From Bacillus sp. CH140a_4T (GTDB taxonomy: Bacteria > Bacillota > Bacilli > Bacillales > Bacillaceae_G), in contig NZ_WBPF01000016.1 in NCBI RefSeq assembly GCF_008923725.1, positions 248,001-312,000 of the forward strand: 64,000 nucleotides of DNA. The letters are read 5' to 3'. Positions within the stretch are counted from its first letter, which is position 1. Each line of letters starts with the position of its first letter. The notes under the pieces were generated by a model. It was not told the origin of the DNA and did no database searches. It was given only the letters and a program-made list of their open reading frames with translations. Below, piece after piece: positions 8,185 to 17,797 of the stretch. The position numbers and the translations under genes were made by a program.

Positions 8185-11105
8185 GAATTGAAAAAATCCA
8201 TATTTATGGGTACGGAAAATTAGAAAACGTGGAAATGGATCTGTCAATGCTGACGGTGTTATACGGTGAAAATGAAGCGGGTAAATCGACAATTCGCTCA
8301 TTTATGAAAAGCATTTTATTCGGTTTTCCGACGAGAGGACAGCGCCGTTATGAGCCGAAAGAAGGCGGCAAGTATGGCGGTGCGATGACTGTGCAAACAG
8401 AGAAGTACGGCCGTTTGAAAATTGAACGATTGCCAAAGACAGCAGCTGGCGAGGTGACCGTTTATTTTGAGGACGGGAAAACAGGCGGCGAGGAAATTTT
8501 ACACGATATATTAAGCGGGATGAATGAAAGTTTATTTGAATCCGTCTTTTCATTTGATATGCACGGTCTTCAAAATATTCATCAGCTCGGCGAAGCGGAT
8601 ATCGGAAATTATTTATTTTCGGCAAGCGCAGTCGGAAGTGATGCATTATTACAGCTAGATAAAAAGCTAGAAAAAGAAATGGATCAGCGCTTTAAGCCGA
8701 GTGGCCGTAAACCGGAAATTAACGTGTCACTGCAAGAAATGAAGAAGCTTGAAGAGAAGATGAAAGAATGGCAAGGGAAAATTGGCACGTATGAAAAGCA
8801 AGTGGAGCAGTTAAAAGAGAGTGAAGAGAAACTAGCTACTGTTCGTGCGGAAAAAGAGAGTGCAGAAAAACGAAAGCAAGATTATGAAATATTAGCAGCG
8901 CTTGAGCCTCTCGTTATTGAAAAGCGTGCGCATGAGAAAGTGTTAGAAAACGGGAGAGGGCAATTTCCTGTAAACGGAACGGCGCGTTATGAAGCGATTA
9001 AGGCGAAGATGGAGCCGCTCCAATTACAAGTTGATTCGCTCTATAAAAAAATTGAGAATGTGCAATCGGAAATGGAATCGATTCAAATAGATGAAGAGTT
9101 TTTACAAAAAGAAAGTTATGTAGAAGAACTTCGAATGCAGAATATGTCTTATGAAAATGCACGCCAAGAAATGCCCGATATGACAGGAACGATTACGAAT
9201 ATAAAAGAAGAACTGACAGAACTAGAGCAACAAATTGGTGCTACTTTTGAAAAAGAAACAGTTCTTTCGTTTGATATGAGTTTGGCGACAAAAGAGTTAA
9301 TTACGCAAACAGTACAAAAAGCACGCGAATTAGAAACGCAAAAAGCACAACTTGATGATCGTTTTAAAGTAGCGCAGGATCAATTAGAAGAACAAGAAGA
9401 AAATATAAGACAGATTAAGCAACAAATGTTAGCGGATGAAGAGCGAAATGCGTTAGCTGAGAAAGAGAAGTCGTTCCAAGATGCGGCATTTATCGGTATG
9501 GGCGCAGAGAGAATGAAGCGCAAGTATGAGGAAAAAGCAGGAGCGGCTATGCAAAAGAAAAAACAGTGGCAAAGAGTTTGTCTTCTTTTACTTCTTATTA
9601 ACACAGTCGTTTTATTTACAAGCTTATTTATAGATAACCGCCTGCTCTTATTTATTAGTGTTATTGTTTTTGTAGGGATTGTTCTTGCCCTCGTTTTATA
9701 TAAAGATCCGTCAAGCGGGCTACAAGAAGAGCTTCTTACTCTTCAGCAAAGTGCTGGCGGGAGACAAAGTGAAGAAGCGATGTCTGTGCGCTATCAGTTA
9801 GAAAAAGATGAAGAGCTTCGTAAGCTATTTGAACGCGAGGCGTATAAGTTACAGCAAATGGAGCGAGCGTATGATAAAGTCGTTTCATCGTATGAGGAAT
9901 GGGAGCGAGAAACGTTCCGCATTAGCGAACAAGTAAATGTGTATAAAATGCGCTATACGTTCCCTGAATTTTATACGTATGCGCACATATTACCGGCGTT
10001 TGAGCGTATGGAAAAAATGCAGCAATTATATCGTGATTTAGAGAAGAAAAGTGAGCGTAAATCTTCATTATATGAAATGATTTCGCATTTTGAACATAAA
10101 CTAGAAACTGTTATCGGTAGTGCGGAGTATAGTAAGCTGCACGAGGCGCAAATCCGTATGCAAAATGAGAAAGAAAAGCGCCAAACTTGTAAGCAGCTAA
10201 AAGAGAAGCTTGCGGAATGGCAAGAAGAATATGAGTTCATGCAAGAGCAATTGAAACAACTGTTAGTAGAACGAGATAGTTTATGGCATATCGCACATTC
10301 TACAGATGAAGAGATGTTTTTAGAAGCGGGTAAACTAGCAGAAAAATGTGAAGATGCCGAGAAACAAGTGGGACGTTTATTACCGCAAATCGATCTGTTA
10401 GAACAGCGTTTAACGAGTTTATCATTAGCTGAACATTATGAGGCTGACGGTTATGATGAAAAATTAAAGCAAGAAATTAAAGCCGCGCAAAACTGTCTTA
10501 CGAAAGAGAAAGAACTGACAGAGCGTATTGCGAAGCATCGTATGGAAATTGCGAATTTAGAAGAAGGAAGTACGTACGGTGATTTACTGCACGAATGGGA
10601 AATGAAAAAAGCGCAAGTGCGTGAACAAGTGAAGAAGTGGGCTGCGTATGCGGCCGCGAAGACAGTGTTAACGAAAACGAAGCAATATTATCACGAAGTA
10701 CATCTTCCTCTTATTTTACAAAAATCAGAAGAGTATTTCGTCTATTTAACAGGCGGACGATATAGTAAAATCTTTTCACCGTCAGAGGCGGAACCGTTCA
10801 TTGTCGAGCGTAACGACGGTATGCGTTTTTACAGTCATGAACTAAGCCAAGCGACAGCGGAGCAGTTATATTTATCGTTACGATTTGCATTAGCGAAAAC
10901 ATTTGAGCATGACTATCCGTTCATTATTGATGATAGTTTCGTGCACTTTGATGCGGTAAGGACGAATCGTACAATTGAACTCATAAAGGAAATTGCGGAA
11001 GATAGGCAAGTCATCTTCTTTACATGTCATGCGCATTTACTAACGTATTTTACAGAAAAACAGATTATAAAATTAGTGCGTAAGCGTAAAGAAAATGAGT
11101 TGTAG
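8181..11105 (+). CDS. yhaN: YhaN, SMC/Rad50-like ATPase with membrane helices
   Basis: A 974-residue ABC-type ATPase. Walker A is in YGENEAGKSTIRSF (about residues 29-42). The C-terminal half-site has LSQATAEQLYLSLRFALAK (signature-like) and the Walker B PFIIDDSFVHFD. Two long coiled coils separate them. At about residues 463-505 two hydrophobic helices (VCLLLLLINTVVLFTSLF and LLLFISVIVFVGIVLALVLY) interrupt the coiled coil where Rad50 has its zinc hook, so the protein is probably membrane-anchored. It is coupled to yhaO and followed by yhaM after 41 bp. Confidence 0.92.
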   Translation: MRIEKIHIYGYGKLENVEMDLSMLTVLYGENEAGKSTIRSFMKSILFGFPTRGQRRYEPKEGGKYGGAMTVQTEKYGRLKIERLPKTAAGEVTVYFEDGKTGGEEILHDILSGMNESLFESVFSFDMHGLQNIHQLGEADIGNYLFSASAVGSDALLQLDKKLEKEMDQRFKPSGRKPEINVSLQEMKKLEEKMKEWQGKIGTYEKQVEQLKESEEKLATVRAEKESAEKRKQDYEILAALEPLVIEKRAHEKVLENGRGQFPVNGTARYEAIKAKMEPLQLQVDSLYKKIENVQSEMESIQIDEEFLQKESYVEELRMQNMSYENARQEMPDMTGTITNIKEELTELEQQIGATFEKETVLSFDMSLATKELITQTVQKARELETQKAQLDDRFKVAQDQLEEQEENIRQIKQQMLADEERNALAEKEKSFQDAAFIGMGAERMKRKYEEKAGAAMQKKKQWQRVCLLLLLINTVVLFTSLFIDNRLLLFISVIVFVGIVLALVLYKDPSSGLQEELLTLQQSAGGRQSEEAMSVRYQLEKDEELRKLFEREAYKLQQMERAYDKVVSSYEEWERETFRISEQVNVYKMRYTFPEFYTYAHILPAFERMEKMQQLYRDLEKKSERKSSLYEMISHFEHKLETVIGSAEYSKLHEAQIRMQNEKEKRQTCKQLKEKLAEWQEEYEFMQEQLKQLLVERDSLWHIAHSTDEEMFLEAGKLAEKCEDAEKQVGRLLPQIDLLEQRLTSLSLAEHYEADGYDEKLKQEIKAAQNCLTKEKELTERIAKHRMEIANLEEGSTYGDLLHEWEMKKAQVREQVKKWAAYAAAKTVLTKTKQYYHEVHLPLILQKSEEYFVYLTGGRYSKIFSPSEAEPFIVERNDGMRFYSHELSQATAEQLYLSLRFALAKTFEHDYPFIIDDSFVHFDAVRTNRTIELIKEIAEDRQVIFFTCHAHLLTYFTEKQIIKLVRKRKENEL

Positions 11106-11128
11106 TGTGCTATACTAAAAGTAACTGA

Positions 11129-12091
<963 letters not shown>

Positions 12092-12103
12092 TAATGTGAA
12101 TAA

Positions 12104-12147
12104 AGTGGCCTCATTAAGTGTTAATAAGCTTAGTGGGGCTGTTTTTT
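12104..12147 (+). terminator. Terminator of the yhaONM operon
   Basis: CCTCATTAAG pairs (with G-U pairs) with CTTAGTGGGG, followed by TGTTTTTTATT. Confidence 0.75.
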
Positions 12148-12263
12148 ATTGAAAATAAAATAGTTAAGAAGTACGCATGGGTGTAACGAAGAACTAATAA
12201 AACATATCTTGCCACTAGAAAGGGATCATATCAACTTTTTAGTTGAGTAACGCCAGCATTTTA

Positions 12264-12302
12264 GAAAAAATACAATAAGCTGTCCATATGGGCAGCTTAT
12301 TT
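12264..12302 (-). terminator. Rho-independent terminator of the MBL gene
   Basis: AATAAGCTG pairs with CAGCTTATT; on the minus strand a TTGTATTTTTT tail follows. It lies about 80 bp past the stop of the minus-strand MBL gene. Confidence 0.7.
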
Positions 12303-12380
12303 ACATAATTCTCGATATCGGTAGTTAAAAGTTTTTAGTTTCTTGCTCAATTAAAGCCCCCGTTAGTTTAATAAGCATAA

Positions 12381-13169
12381 TTAAAATTGCACACTAAATC
12401 CTTTGAATTTATGAATTCCAGTTCCGAATCTTACTTGATCTTTTTCTTTAAGTTCTTCAACTGCATTTCCCACTTCTTGTAAAAGGCTTGCATCAAGACC
12501 TATTGTATTATGTCCTCCATAAATCTTCGTTACATTGGGAATGTTGGATATTTTTTTTAACGATTGCGTTAAATCCAGAGGGTTGGTCGTTGGGAAAAAA
12601 GCATACACTGGAGTCCCATCATAAAGCAAATCACCTGTAAATAAATAACCTTTACTATTATCTAAAATTGAAATATGTCCCGGAGAATGTCCTGGAGTAT
12701 GGTAGATAGTCAACTTTCTATTTCCTATCTCTATTTCATCACCATCATTTAACAAACCTGTAGGATTACCCTGAAAGGGTTTATAGGTGTCTGGATTAAA
12801 CGTTGCTGGCATGGGTATTGTAATATCACGACTTACATCTTTTCTGATTTGTTCGATAGAAAGTTTCTTAATACCATTGACTAGCCAGTCTTCTTCATCC
12901 TTATGTACATAAATATTCTTAAATTCACCATGACTTCCAATATGATCCCAATGGACGTGTGTTGTTAAAACAATAATCGGTAAATTTGTAAGCTGGTCTG
13001 TAATCCTCTTTATGTTATCAATCCCAAGACCCGTATCAATTAATGCAGCTTTCTCCTCGCCAATTAATAAATAAGAGTGAACTTGTTCCCAATGTCCATA
13101 CTCACTAATAGCGAAAGTTGTATTATCTATTTGATTTACTGTAAACCAGGAGTCTTTAATTTCAACCAT
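12381..13169 (-). CDS. MBL-fold metallo-hydrolase
   Basis: 262 residues of the metallo-beta-lactamase fold. The metal motif is TTHVHWDHIGSHG, followed by HTPGHSPGHISI, the bridging Asp in LFTGDLLYD and the final His in KIYGGHN. The two-zinc site is therefore complete. The N-terminus (FAISEYGHWEQVHSYLLIG) is typical of YobT-like and glyoxalase-II-like enzymes. AAAGGGGAATTTAATAA precedes the ATG. A single-gene unit; substrate unknown. Confidence 0.85.
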   Translation of the reverse strand: MVEIKDSWFTVNQIDNTTFAISEYGHWEQVHSYLLIGEEKAALIDTGLGIDNIKRITDQLTNLPIIVLTTHVHWDHIGSHGEFKNIYVHKDEEDWLVNGIKKLSIEQIRKDVSRDITIPMPATFNPDTYKPFQGNPTGLLNDGDEIEIGNRKLTIYHTPGHSPGHISILDNSKGYLFTGDLLYDGTPVYAFFPTTNPLDLTQSLKKISNIPNVTKIYGGHNTIGLDASLLQEVGNAVEELKEKDQVRFGTGIHKFKGFSVQF

Positions 13170-13336
13170 TTATTAAATTCCCCTTTCTAAACTCTCATAT
13201 CAATAATATTCTCCATTAACTTACTTGAAACCTCTACTGTCATTCTTGAACTAAACTGCCATTTAGTTGGATAAGGAACAGTGTATATCCTATACATGTT
13301 AGGTTGACATAACGTCCTATTATCGGTAGCAAGGAC

Positions 13337-13374
13337 AAGGAGGAACCCTGCTCTCACAAGGGAACCTCCTTTTT
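13337..13374 (+). terminator. Orphan terminator-like hairpin
   Basis: AAGGAGG pairs with CCTCCTT and inner CCCT with AGGG, then TTTTT. No intact plus-strand gene ends here, which suggests a decayed gene or a small transcript. Confidence 0.55.
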
Positions 13375-13415
13375 ACGTTCTATGGATCTATGTATTTTTT
13401 ATACATTTCTATCCT

Positions 13416-13535
13416 GGTGCGGTTTTAGGGTTTTTGTTTGTTACTGGATTAGCCGAAAAACTGTATAAAATCTTGCATGCTCTTAGCGTGTTTTTTCAAA
13501 AATGCTGGCGATATCTCACATCCATCAACTTATGA
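13416..13535 (+). pseudogene. Possible C-terminal remnant of a membrane protein
   Basis: The frame from 13416 reads GAVLGFLFVTGLAEKLYKIL, then a basic tail, and stops at TGA. It has one hydrophobic segment and a protein-like composition but no credible start or ribosome site; the frame stays open upstream through the hairpin. It may be a degraded gene end. Weak evidence. Confidence 0.3.
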
Positions 13536-13761
13536 ATTTTATAATGTCCTCAAACCAAGAATTTCGCGAATTTTTAGTCCAAGAACGTTAGTTATTAGGT
13601 CTTAAAAGAACAGCTCTTTCTAAATAAAGGGTAGGATTAACAAAATCGATACTTTCCGATTTATGAAAAATGAACTTAGCGTTGTAAATCCACATTTTTA
13701 TGACACTATCCCATATAGAAATTCATCATTCTCAAGTTCAAAATGTTATGCAATAAAAAAA

Positions 13762-13779
13762 TATCTCGAACTTGAGATA
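13762..13779 (+). promoter_or_regulatory. MhqR-type operator
   Basis: TATCTCGAACTTGAGATA is a near-perfect palindrome very close to the B. subtilis MhqR box (TATCTCGAATTCGAGATA, from memory). An extra inverted half site, TCTCAAGTTC, lies at 13730-13739. MhqR controls ring-cleaving dioxygenases of the mhqA/mhqE/mhqO type, and two such genes follow about 226 bp downstream. Confidence 0.7.
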
Positions 13780-14005
13780 AATTACTTGCTTTTTAATCAC
13801 TTGAGTTGTAAAGTGATAGTGACGAAAGCGATTGAGTCATATGAAAAACATACACTCACTTGCTTTCGATTAAAAAAAAAAGTAACTTATTCAGTAAAAA
13901 CTAAGATGAATTTACAAAAATATAATGAGAATAAATTAAAAAACTAAGAAGCATATTATTTTTTAGTTGTCACTTGACTAGTAAAATGAAATGGAGGAAT
14001 TATCA

Positions 14006-14950
14006 ATGTATGAAATTAAAGGGCATCATCACATTTCAATGGTTACAAAAAACGGAAGTGAGAATAACCATTTTTATAAAAACGTACTTGGTTTACGCCG
14101 TGTGAAAATGACGGTAAATCAAGATGATCCGTCTATGTATCACTTATTTTACGGAGATAAAACAGGAAGTCCAGGTACGGAATTATCATTTTTTGAAATG
14201 CCTTTAGTAGGAAAAACATACCGTGGTACGAATGCAATTACGCGAATCGGATTACTCGTTCCTTCAGAGGAAAGCTTACATTACTGGAAAGAACGATTTG
14301 AGAAACTTGGTGTGGAACATAGTGAAATGACAACATATGCAAATCGTCCTGCTTTGCAATTTGAGGATGCGGAAGGTCTTCGCCTCGTGTTACTCGTTTC
14401 AAACGGAGAAAAAGTAGAGCAATGGGAAACGTGGGAGAAATCCGAAGTTCCTGCACAGCATCAAATTCAAGGAATGGGTTCTGTGGAAATGACAGTGCGT
14501 AGGCTTGATAAACTGGCGAGTACACTTACAGACATATTTGGTTATACAGAGATTAGCCGAAGCGATGAAGAAGCGGTTTTCCAGTCTATTAAAGGGGAAG
14601 CCTTCGGAGAAATGGTTGTGAAATATTTAGATGGTCCTACTGAAAGGCCGGGCCGCGGTAGCATTCACCATTTAGCAATTCGTGTAAAAAACGATGCAGA
14701 GCTAGCTTATTGGGAAGAACAGGTGATACAAAAAGGTTTCCATTCTTCAGGCATTATCGACCGTTTCTACTTTAAAAGCTTATACTTCCGCGAATCAAAC
14801 GGAATCCTATTTGAAATTGCGACAGATGGACCAGGATTTACAGTTGATGGCGATGTAGAACATTTAGGAGAAAAACTTGATTTACCGCCGTTCTTAGAAG
14901 ATCAGCGAGCAGAAATTGAAGCGAAATTAGCACCTATTGAAGAGAAGTAA
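14006..14950 (+). CDS. Ring-cleaving dioxygenase, MhqA/MhqE/MhqO family
   Basis: 314 residues built from two vicinal-oxygen-chelate (glyoxalase-like) modules. The first begins IKGHHHISMVTKNGSENNHF, the second contains GSIHHLAIRVKNDAELAYWE. Histidines in HHISMV and HHLAIRV and the Glu of GILFEIATDGPGF form the expected metal site. The start at 14006 follows ATGGAGGAATTATCA; an in-frame ATG at 13991 is part of the ribosome site. It heads a two-gene operon behind an MhqR-type box, so its substrates are probably quinones or hydroquinones. Confidence 0.9.
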   Translation: MYEIKGHHHISMVTKNGSENNHFYKNVLGLRRVKMTVNQDDPSMYHLFYGDKTGSPGTELSFFEMPLVGKTYRGTNAITRIGLLVPSEESLHYWKERFEKLGVEHSEMTTYANRPALQFEDAEGLRLVLLVSNGEKVEQWETWEKSEVPAQHQIQGMGSVEMTVRRLDKLASTLTDIFGYTEISRSDEEAVFQSIKGEAFGEMVVKYLDGPTERPGRGSIHHLAIRVKNDAELAYWEEQVIQKGFHSSGIIDRFYFKSLYFRESNGILFEIATDGPGFTVDGDVEHLGEKLDLPPFLEDQRAEIEAKLAPIEEK

Positions 14951-14994
14951 TAGAAGAGAAAATATAAAATTTAAAACCACTGGAGGAATATAAA

Positions 14995-15972
14995 ATGAAC
15001 CAATTAAAAGGAATTCACCACGTTACAGCAATTACAAGTAGTGCAGAAAAGAACTATGAGTTTTTCACTCACGTTTTAGGAATGCGTTTAGTTAAAAAAA
15101 CAGTAAACCAAGATGATATTCAAACGTACCATTTATTCTTTGCAGATGATAAAGGTAGTGCAGGAACAGATATGACATTCTTTGACTTCCCAGGTATTCC
15201 AAAAGGAGTACACGGTACGAATGAAATTTCAAAAACTTCATTCCGAGTGCCAACTGATGTAGCGTTAGCATATTGGGTGAAACGTTTTGACCGTCTTGAA
15301 GTAGAACATACAGGAATTAAAGAGCAATTTGGTAAGAAGACTCTTTCTTTCGTTGACTTTGATGACCAACACTATCAATTAATCTCAGATGAACTTGATA
15401 ACGGGATAGAATCAGGTACACCGTGGCAAAACGGACCAGTTCCATTAGAATATGCAATTACTGGCTTAGGACCTGTATTTATCCGCATTTCAAACTTTAG
15501 TTTCTTTAAAGAAGTGTTAGAAAAAGTTCTATTATTTAAAGAGATTGAGCAAGAAGGAGAATTCTATTTATTTGAAGTAAACGAAGGTGGAAACGGTGCA
15601 TCTGTTATTGTAGAACATAATACGGTTCTTCCAGAAGCACAACAAGGTTTTGGTACAGTGCACCATGCTGCATTCCGCGTAGAAGATCGTGCTGTATTAG
15701 AAGAGTGGATTGAGAGAATCGGTAGCGTTGGACTTCCATCATCTGGCTATGTAAATCGTCACTTCTTTGAGTCATTATACGCAAGAGTTGCACCACAAAT
15801 TTTATTTGAATTTGCAACAGACGGCCCAGGATTTATGGGAGATGAGCCATACGAAACACTTGGCGAAAAGTTATCATTACCTCCGTTCCTAGAGCCAAAA
15901 CGTGAAGAAATCGAAAAATTAGTTCGTCCAATTGATACAGTGAGAAGTACGAAGGAATTTATTAAAGAGTAA
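14995..15972 (+). CDS. Ring-cleaving dioxygenase paralogue
   Basis: 325 residues, same two-module fold as the gene before it (KGIHHVTAITSSAEKNYEFF near the start, GTVHHAAFRVEDRAVLEEW in the second half, ILFEFATDGPGF for the metal Glu). The two proteins are clearly paralogous and arose by tandem duplication. GGAGGAATATAAA precedes the ATG. The 44-bp gap and the terminator only after this gene indicate one operon. Likely role: quinone/hydroquinone or electrophile detoxification under MhqR-like control. Confidence 0.9.
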   Translation: MNQLKGIHHVTAITSSAEKNYEFFTHVLGMRLVKKTVNQDDIQTYHLFFADDKGSAGTDMTFFDFPGIPKGVHGTNEISKTSFRVPTDVALAYWVKRFDRLEVEHTGIKEQFGKKTLSFVDFDDQHYQLISDELDNGIESGTPWQNGPVPLEYAITGLGPVFIRISNFSFFKEVLEKVLLFKEIEQEGEFYLFEVNEGGNGASVIVEHNTVLPEAQQGFGTVHHAAFRVEDRAVLEEWIERIGSVGLPSSGYVNRHFFESLYARVAPQILFEFATDGPGFMGDEPYETLGEKLSLPPFLEPKREEIEKLVRPIDTVRSTKEFIKE

Positions 15973-15995
15973 CAATAGAGAGAATAAGTAGGAGA

Positions 15996-16038
15996 GCAAG
16001 TAGTTTTAGCTAATCGCTGGAACTGCTTGTTTTTTTTA
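15996..16038 (+). terminator. Terminator of the dioxygenase operon
   Basis: CAAGTAGTT pairs with AACTGCTTG, followed by nine T. Confidence 0.8.
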
Positions 16039-16228
16039 TTTCGCTTATAAAATTTTCTGAAAAATGTTTCTCAAGTTTTTAAAATAGAAATATTTGGTAT
16101 AATTCATTTAAATTATAAATTTTCTGACAATTATTTTTCAATACATAGAAAAGGGGTGGTAATATACAATTTGGATAATTGTATAAATATCCTAATTTTG
16201 TAAGTTTGAGAAAAGGAGATGCAGGTGT

Positions 16229-17323
16229 ATGGGAGCAGACGTAGTAACACGGGAGCAAATGAAACATTCTTTAGATGATTGGTATCGTGTAATGTTGCAG
16301 CAAAATATAGAGAAAGCCACAGAAATGAAAGAGGAGATTGATAGTAAGATTAGTGGGCTGGATGTGGATCAGGAGTTATCTTTGTATTTTACCTTATTAG
16401 ATTTTAGATATAAAATGCTGACGGATTGGTTGAATATAAAAGAAAATAGTTTTGAGAGAATAGAATCTTTTGAAATTCCAACTAAAGGGTTTTTAGCGTA
16501 TTATTATCATTTTTTTAAAGGAATATATTGTACTTCAATGTCTAAATATAGCGATGCGAAGGAAAGTTATGAAAAAGCAAATGAACTACTGAAATACGTT
16601 TCACACTCTTTAGAAAATGCAGAGTTTGATTATCGTATGGGTAATTTTTACTATCAGACATATCAACAAGTTAATGCAATTGACTATTTGAGAAAAGCGA
16701 AAGAAGAGTTCAAAAAACATATAGGTTGCGAAATAAATATAGCGCTATGTGAAAATGCTTTTGGTCTGTGCTGTGTAGATTTGAAAAATTATGAACTCGC
16801 GGAAGAAAGCTTTAATGCTGCTATGGATATTTTTCAAAAGGTAAATTATGAAAAATATATTTTAATGGTGCGTCATAATTTAGCCTTTTTGTATGCTAGT
16901 CAAGATTTATCGGAACTTGCAGTTCGCCATGCATCCGAAGTTACAAAAAAACAGCCGAAATTTTTTAAAGCGCTATTTGTTGAAGCGCGTGAATGTTATA
17001 AATTAGGGCAATATCAATTGGCAGCAGATCTGGTTGAAAAAGGTTTGGATATTTGTAAAGAATTAAATAAGGAAGAGTTTCAATATCGTTTTATGATTTT
17101 GAAAAGTGTAAACGAAAAATCACCTACATTAAGCTTAGAGCAAGTAGTTTTAGAAGGTATTACTTATTTTGAAAAAGAAGAGCTATGGGATTGTATACAG
17201 GAATACGCTGAAATGTTAGCTCTAAGGTTTCATAAAGAAGAGAATCACAATAAAGCAAGTCACTATTTTTACATGAGTCATAAAGCTCAAAAAAAATTAT
17301 TAAAAAAAGGAGCGCTAAAATAA
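16229..17323 (+). CDS. Rap-family TPR phosphatase/regulator
   Basis: 364 residues. The N-terminal three-helix part contains DVDQELSLYFTLLDFRY, which aligns with the Rap consensus EEDQ-L-LYY-L--FRH; Gln48 matches the catalytic Gln of Rap phosphatases that act on Spo0F-P. Residues from about 95 form helical TPR repeats (for example YSDAKESYEKANELL, YELAEESFNAAMDIF). AAAAGGAGATGCAGGTGT precedes the ATG. The stop overlaps the Phr gene start by one base. Most likely it controls phosphorelay flow to Spo0A and is inhibited by the neighbouring peptide; a DNA-binding target cannot be excluded, since some Raps bind ComA-like regulators. Confidence 0.88.
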   Translation: MGADVVTREQMKHSLDDWYRVMLQQNIEKATEMKEEIDSKISGLDVDQELSLYFTLLDFRYKMLTDWLNIKENSFERIESFEIPTKGFLAYYYHFFKGIYCTSMSKYSDAKESYEKANELLKYVSHSLENAEFDYRMGNFYYQTYQQVNAIDYLRKAKEEFKKHIGCEINIALCENAFGLCCVDLKNYELAEESFNAAMDIFQKVNYEKYILMVRHNLAFLYASQDLSELAVRHASEVTKKQPKFFKALFVEARECYKLGQYQLAADLVEKGLDICKELNKEEFQYRFMILKSVNEKSPTLSLEQVVLEGITYFEKEELWDCIQEYAEMLALRFHKEENHNKASHYFYMSHKAQKKLLKKGALK

Positions 17324-17559
17324 TGAAAAAGATTCACTTTGGAATGTTGGGGATTGCGTTAGTAGGTGCGTTATCAATTGGAGTTAACAGTGCGTTTACA
17401 AATCAAGCATTAAATATAGGAGAGACAGGCGGAGCACCAGCAAGACCAGATTATGTAAGTGTCGGGGACGGTGGAGGAGCGCCAGCCAACTTCAATAAAG
17501 GAGATGGCGGAGCACCAGCAGATAATAGAGGCGACGGCGGTGGAGTAAGCCAACTCTAA
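17323..17559 (+). CDS. Phr-type signal peptide precursor with repeated GGAPA motif
   Basis: A 78-residue secreted precursor. It has a signal peptide (MKKIHFGMLGIALVGALS) and then a glycine-rich tail holding four related segments: ETGGAPARP, GDGGGAPANF, GDGGAPADN and GDGGGVSQL. Phr peptides are normally 5-7 residues cut once from the C-terminal part; here three near-copies of GGAPA suggest several mature peptides or several cleavage sites. It starts one base inside the rap stop codon, so the pair is translated together. Which segment is active cannot be told from sequence. Confidence 0.82.
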   Translation: MKKIHFGMLGIALVGALSIGVNSAFTNQALNIGETGGAPARPDYVSVGDGGGAPANFNKGDGGAPADNRGDGGGVSQL

Positions 17560-17605
17560 TAACAAAGAAAGAGACTTCATGTTGAAGTCTCTTTCTTTGT
17601 TATTA
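17557..17605 (+). terminator. Long perfect-stem terminator after phr
   Basis: A perfect 23-bp inverted repeat (17557-17579 and 17583-17605) with a TGT loop. The stem begins at the phr stop codon. Being symmetrical, it may also stop antisense transcription. Confidence 0.85.
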
Positions 17606-17624
17606 GGCCATGTAGAGAAAAGAA

Positions 17625-17659
17625 TTGACTTACTTTAAATATGTAACTATAATAGTTAC
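17625..17659 (+). promoter_or_regulatory. Sigma-A promoter overlapped by a palindromic operator
   Basis: TTGACT (17625-17630), a 17-bp spacer and TATAAT (17648-17653). The palindrome GTAACTATAATAGTTAC (17643-17659) covers the -10 box, so a bound repressor would block the promoter. The promoter points at the alpha/beta hydrolase. Confidence 0.75.
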
Positions 17660-17707
17660 AAAGTAACCGTTAATAATAACAGTGAGTAATATTTTTTTAA
17701 TATAATT

Positions 17708-17724
17708 GTAACCGTAATAGTTAC
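17708..17724 (+). promoter_or_regulatory. Second copy of the GTAAC-N7-GTTAC operator
   Basis: GTAACCGTAATAGTTAC repeats the upstream palindrome 65 bp downstream, directly after a TATAAT (17701-17706). A half copy (GTAACCG) lies at 17662. Two or more sites suggest cooperative repression or looping. The regulator is not identified; HxlR or MarR types use similar sites. Confidence 0.6.
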
Positions 17725-17797
17725 AATTAAAATTAATCATAAAACAACCAAATAATGTAAAAACTTTAAATAGCAATTTAAGAAAGGAGACGGGAAT

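Larger units (their letters stand above)
13170..14005. other. Long intergenic region with a gene remnant and an MhqR-type box
   Basis: About 835 bp. It contains an orphan terminator (13337-13374), a short frame that looks like the end of a lost membrane protein (13416-13535), and a TATCTC/GAGATA palindrome (13762-13779). An ATG frame at 13663-13947 has no ribosome site and overlaps the operator, so it is not taken as a gene. Confidence 0.6.

Noticed and set aside
13663..13947. 94-residue frame before the dioxygenase operon
   Set aside because: No ribosome site, protein-unlike composition, and it runs across the MhqR-type palindrome.
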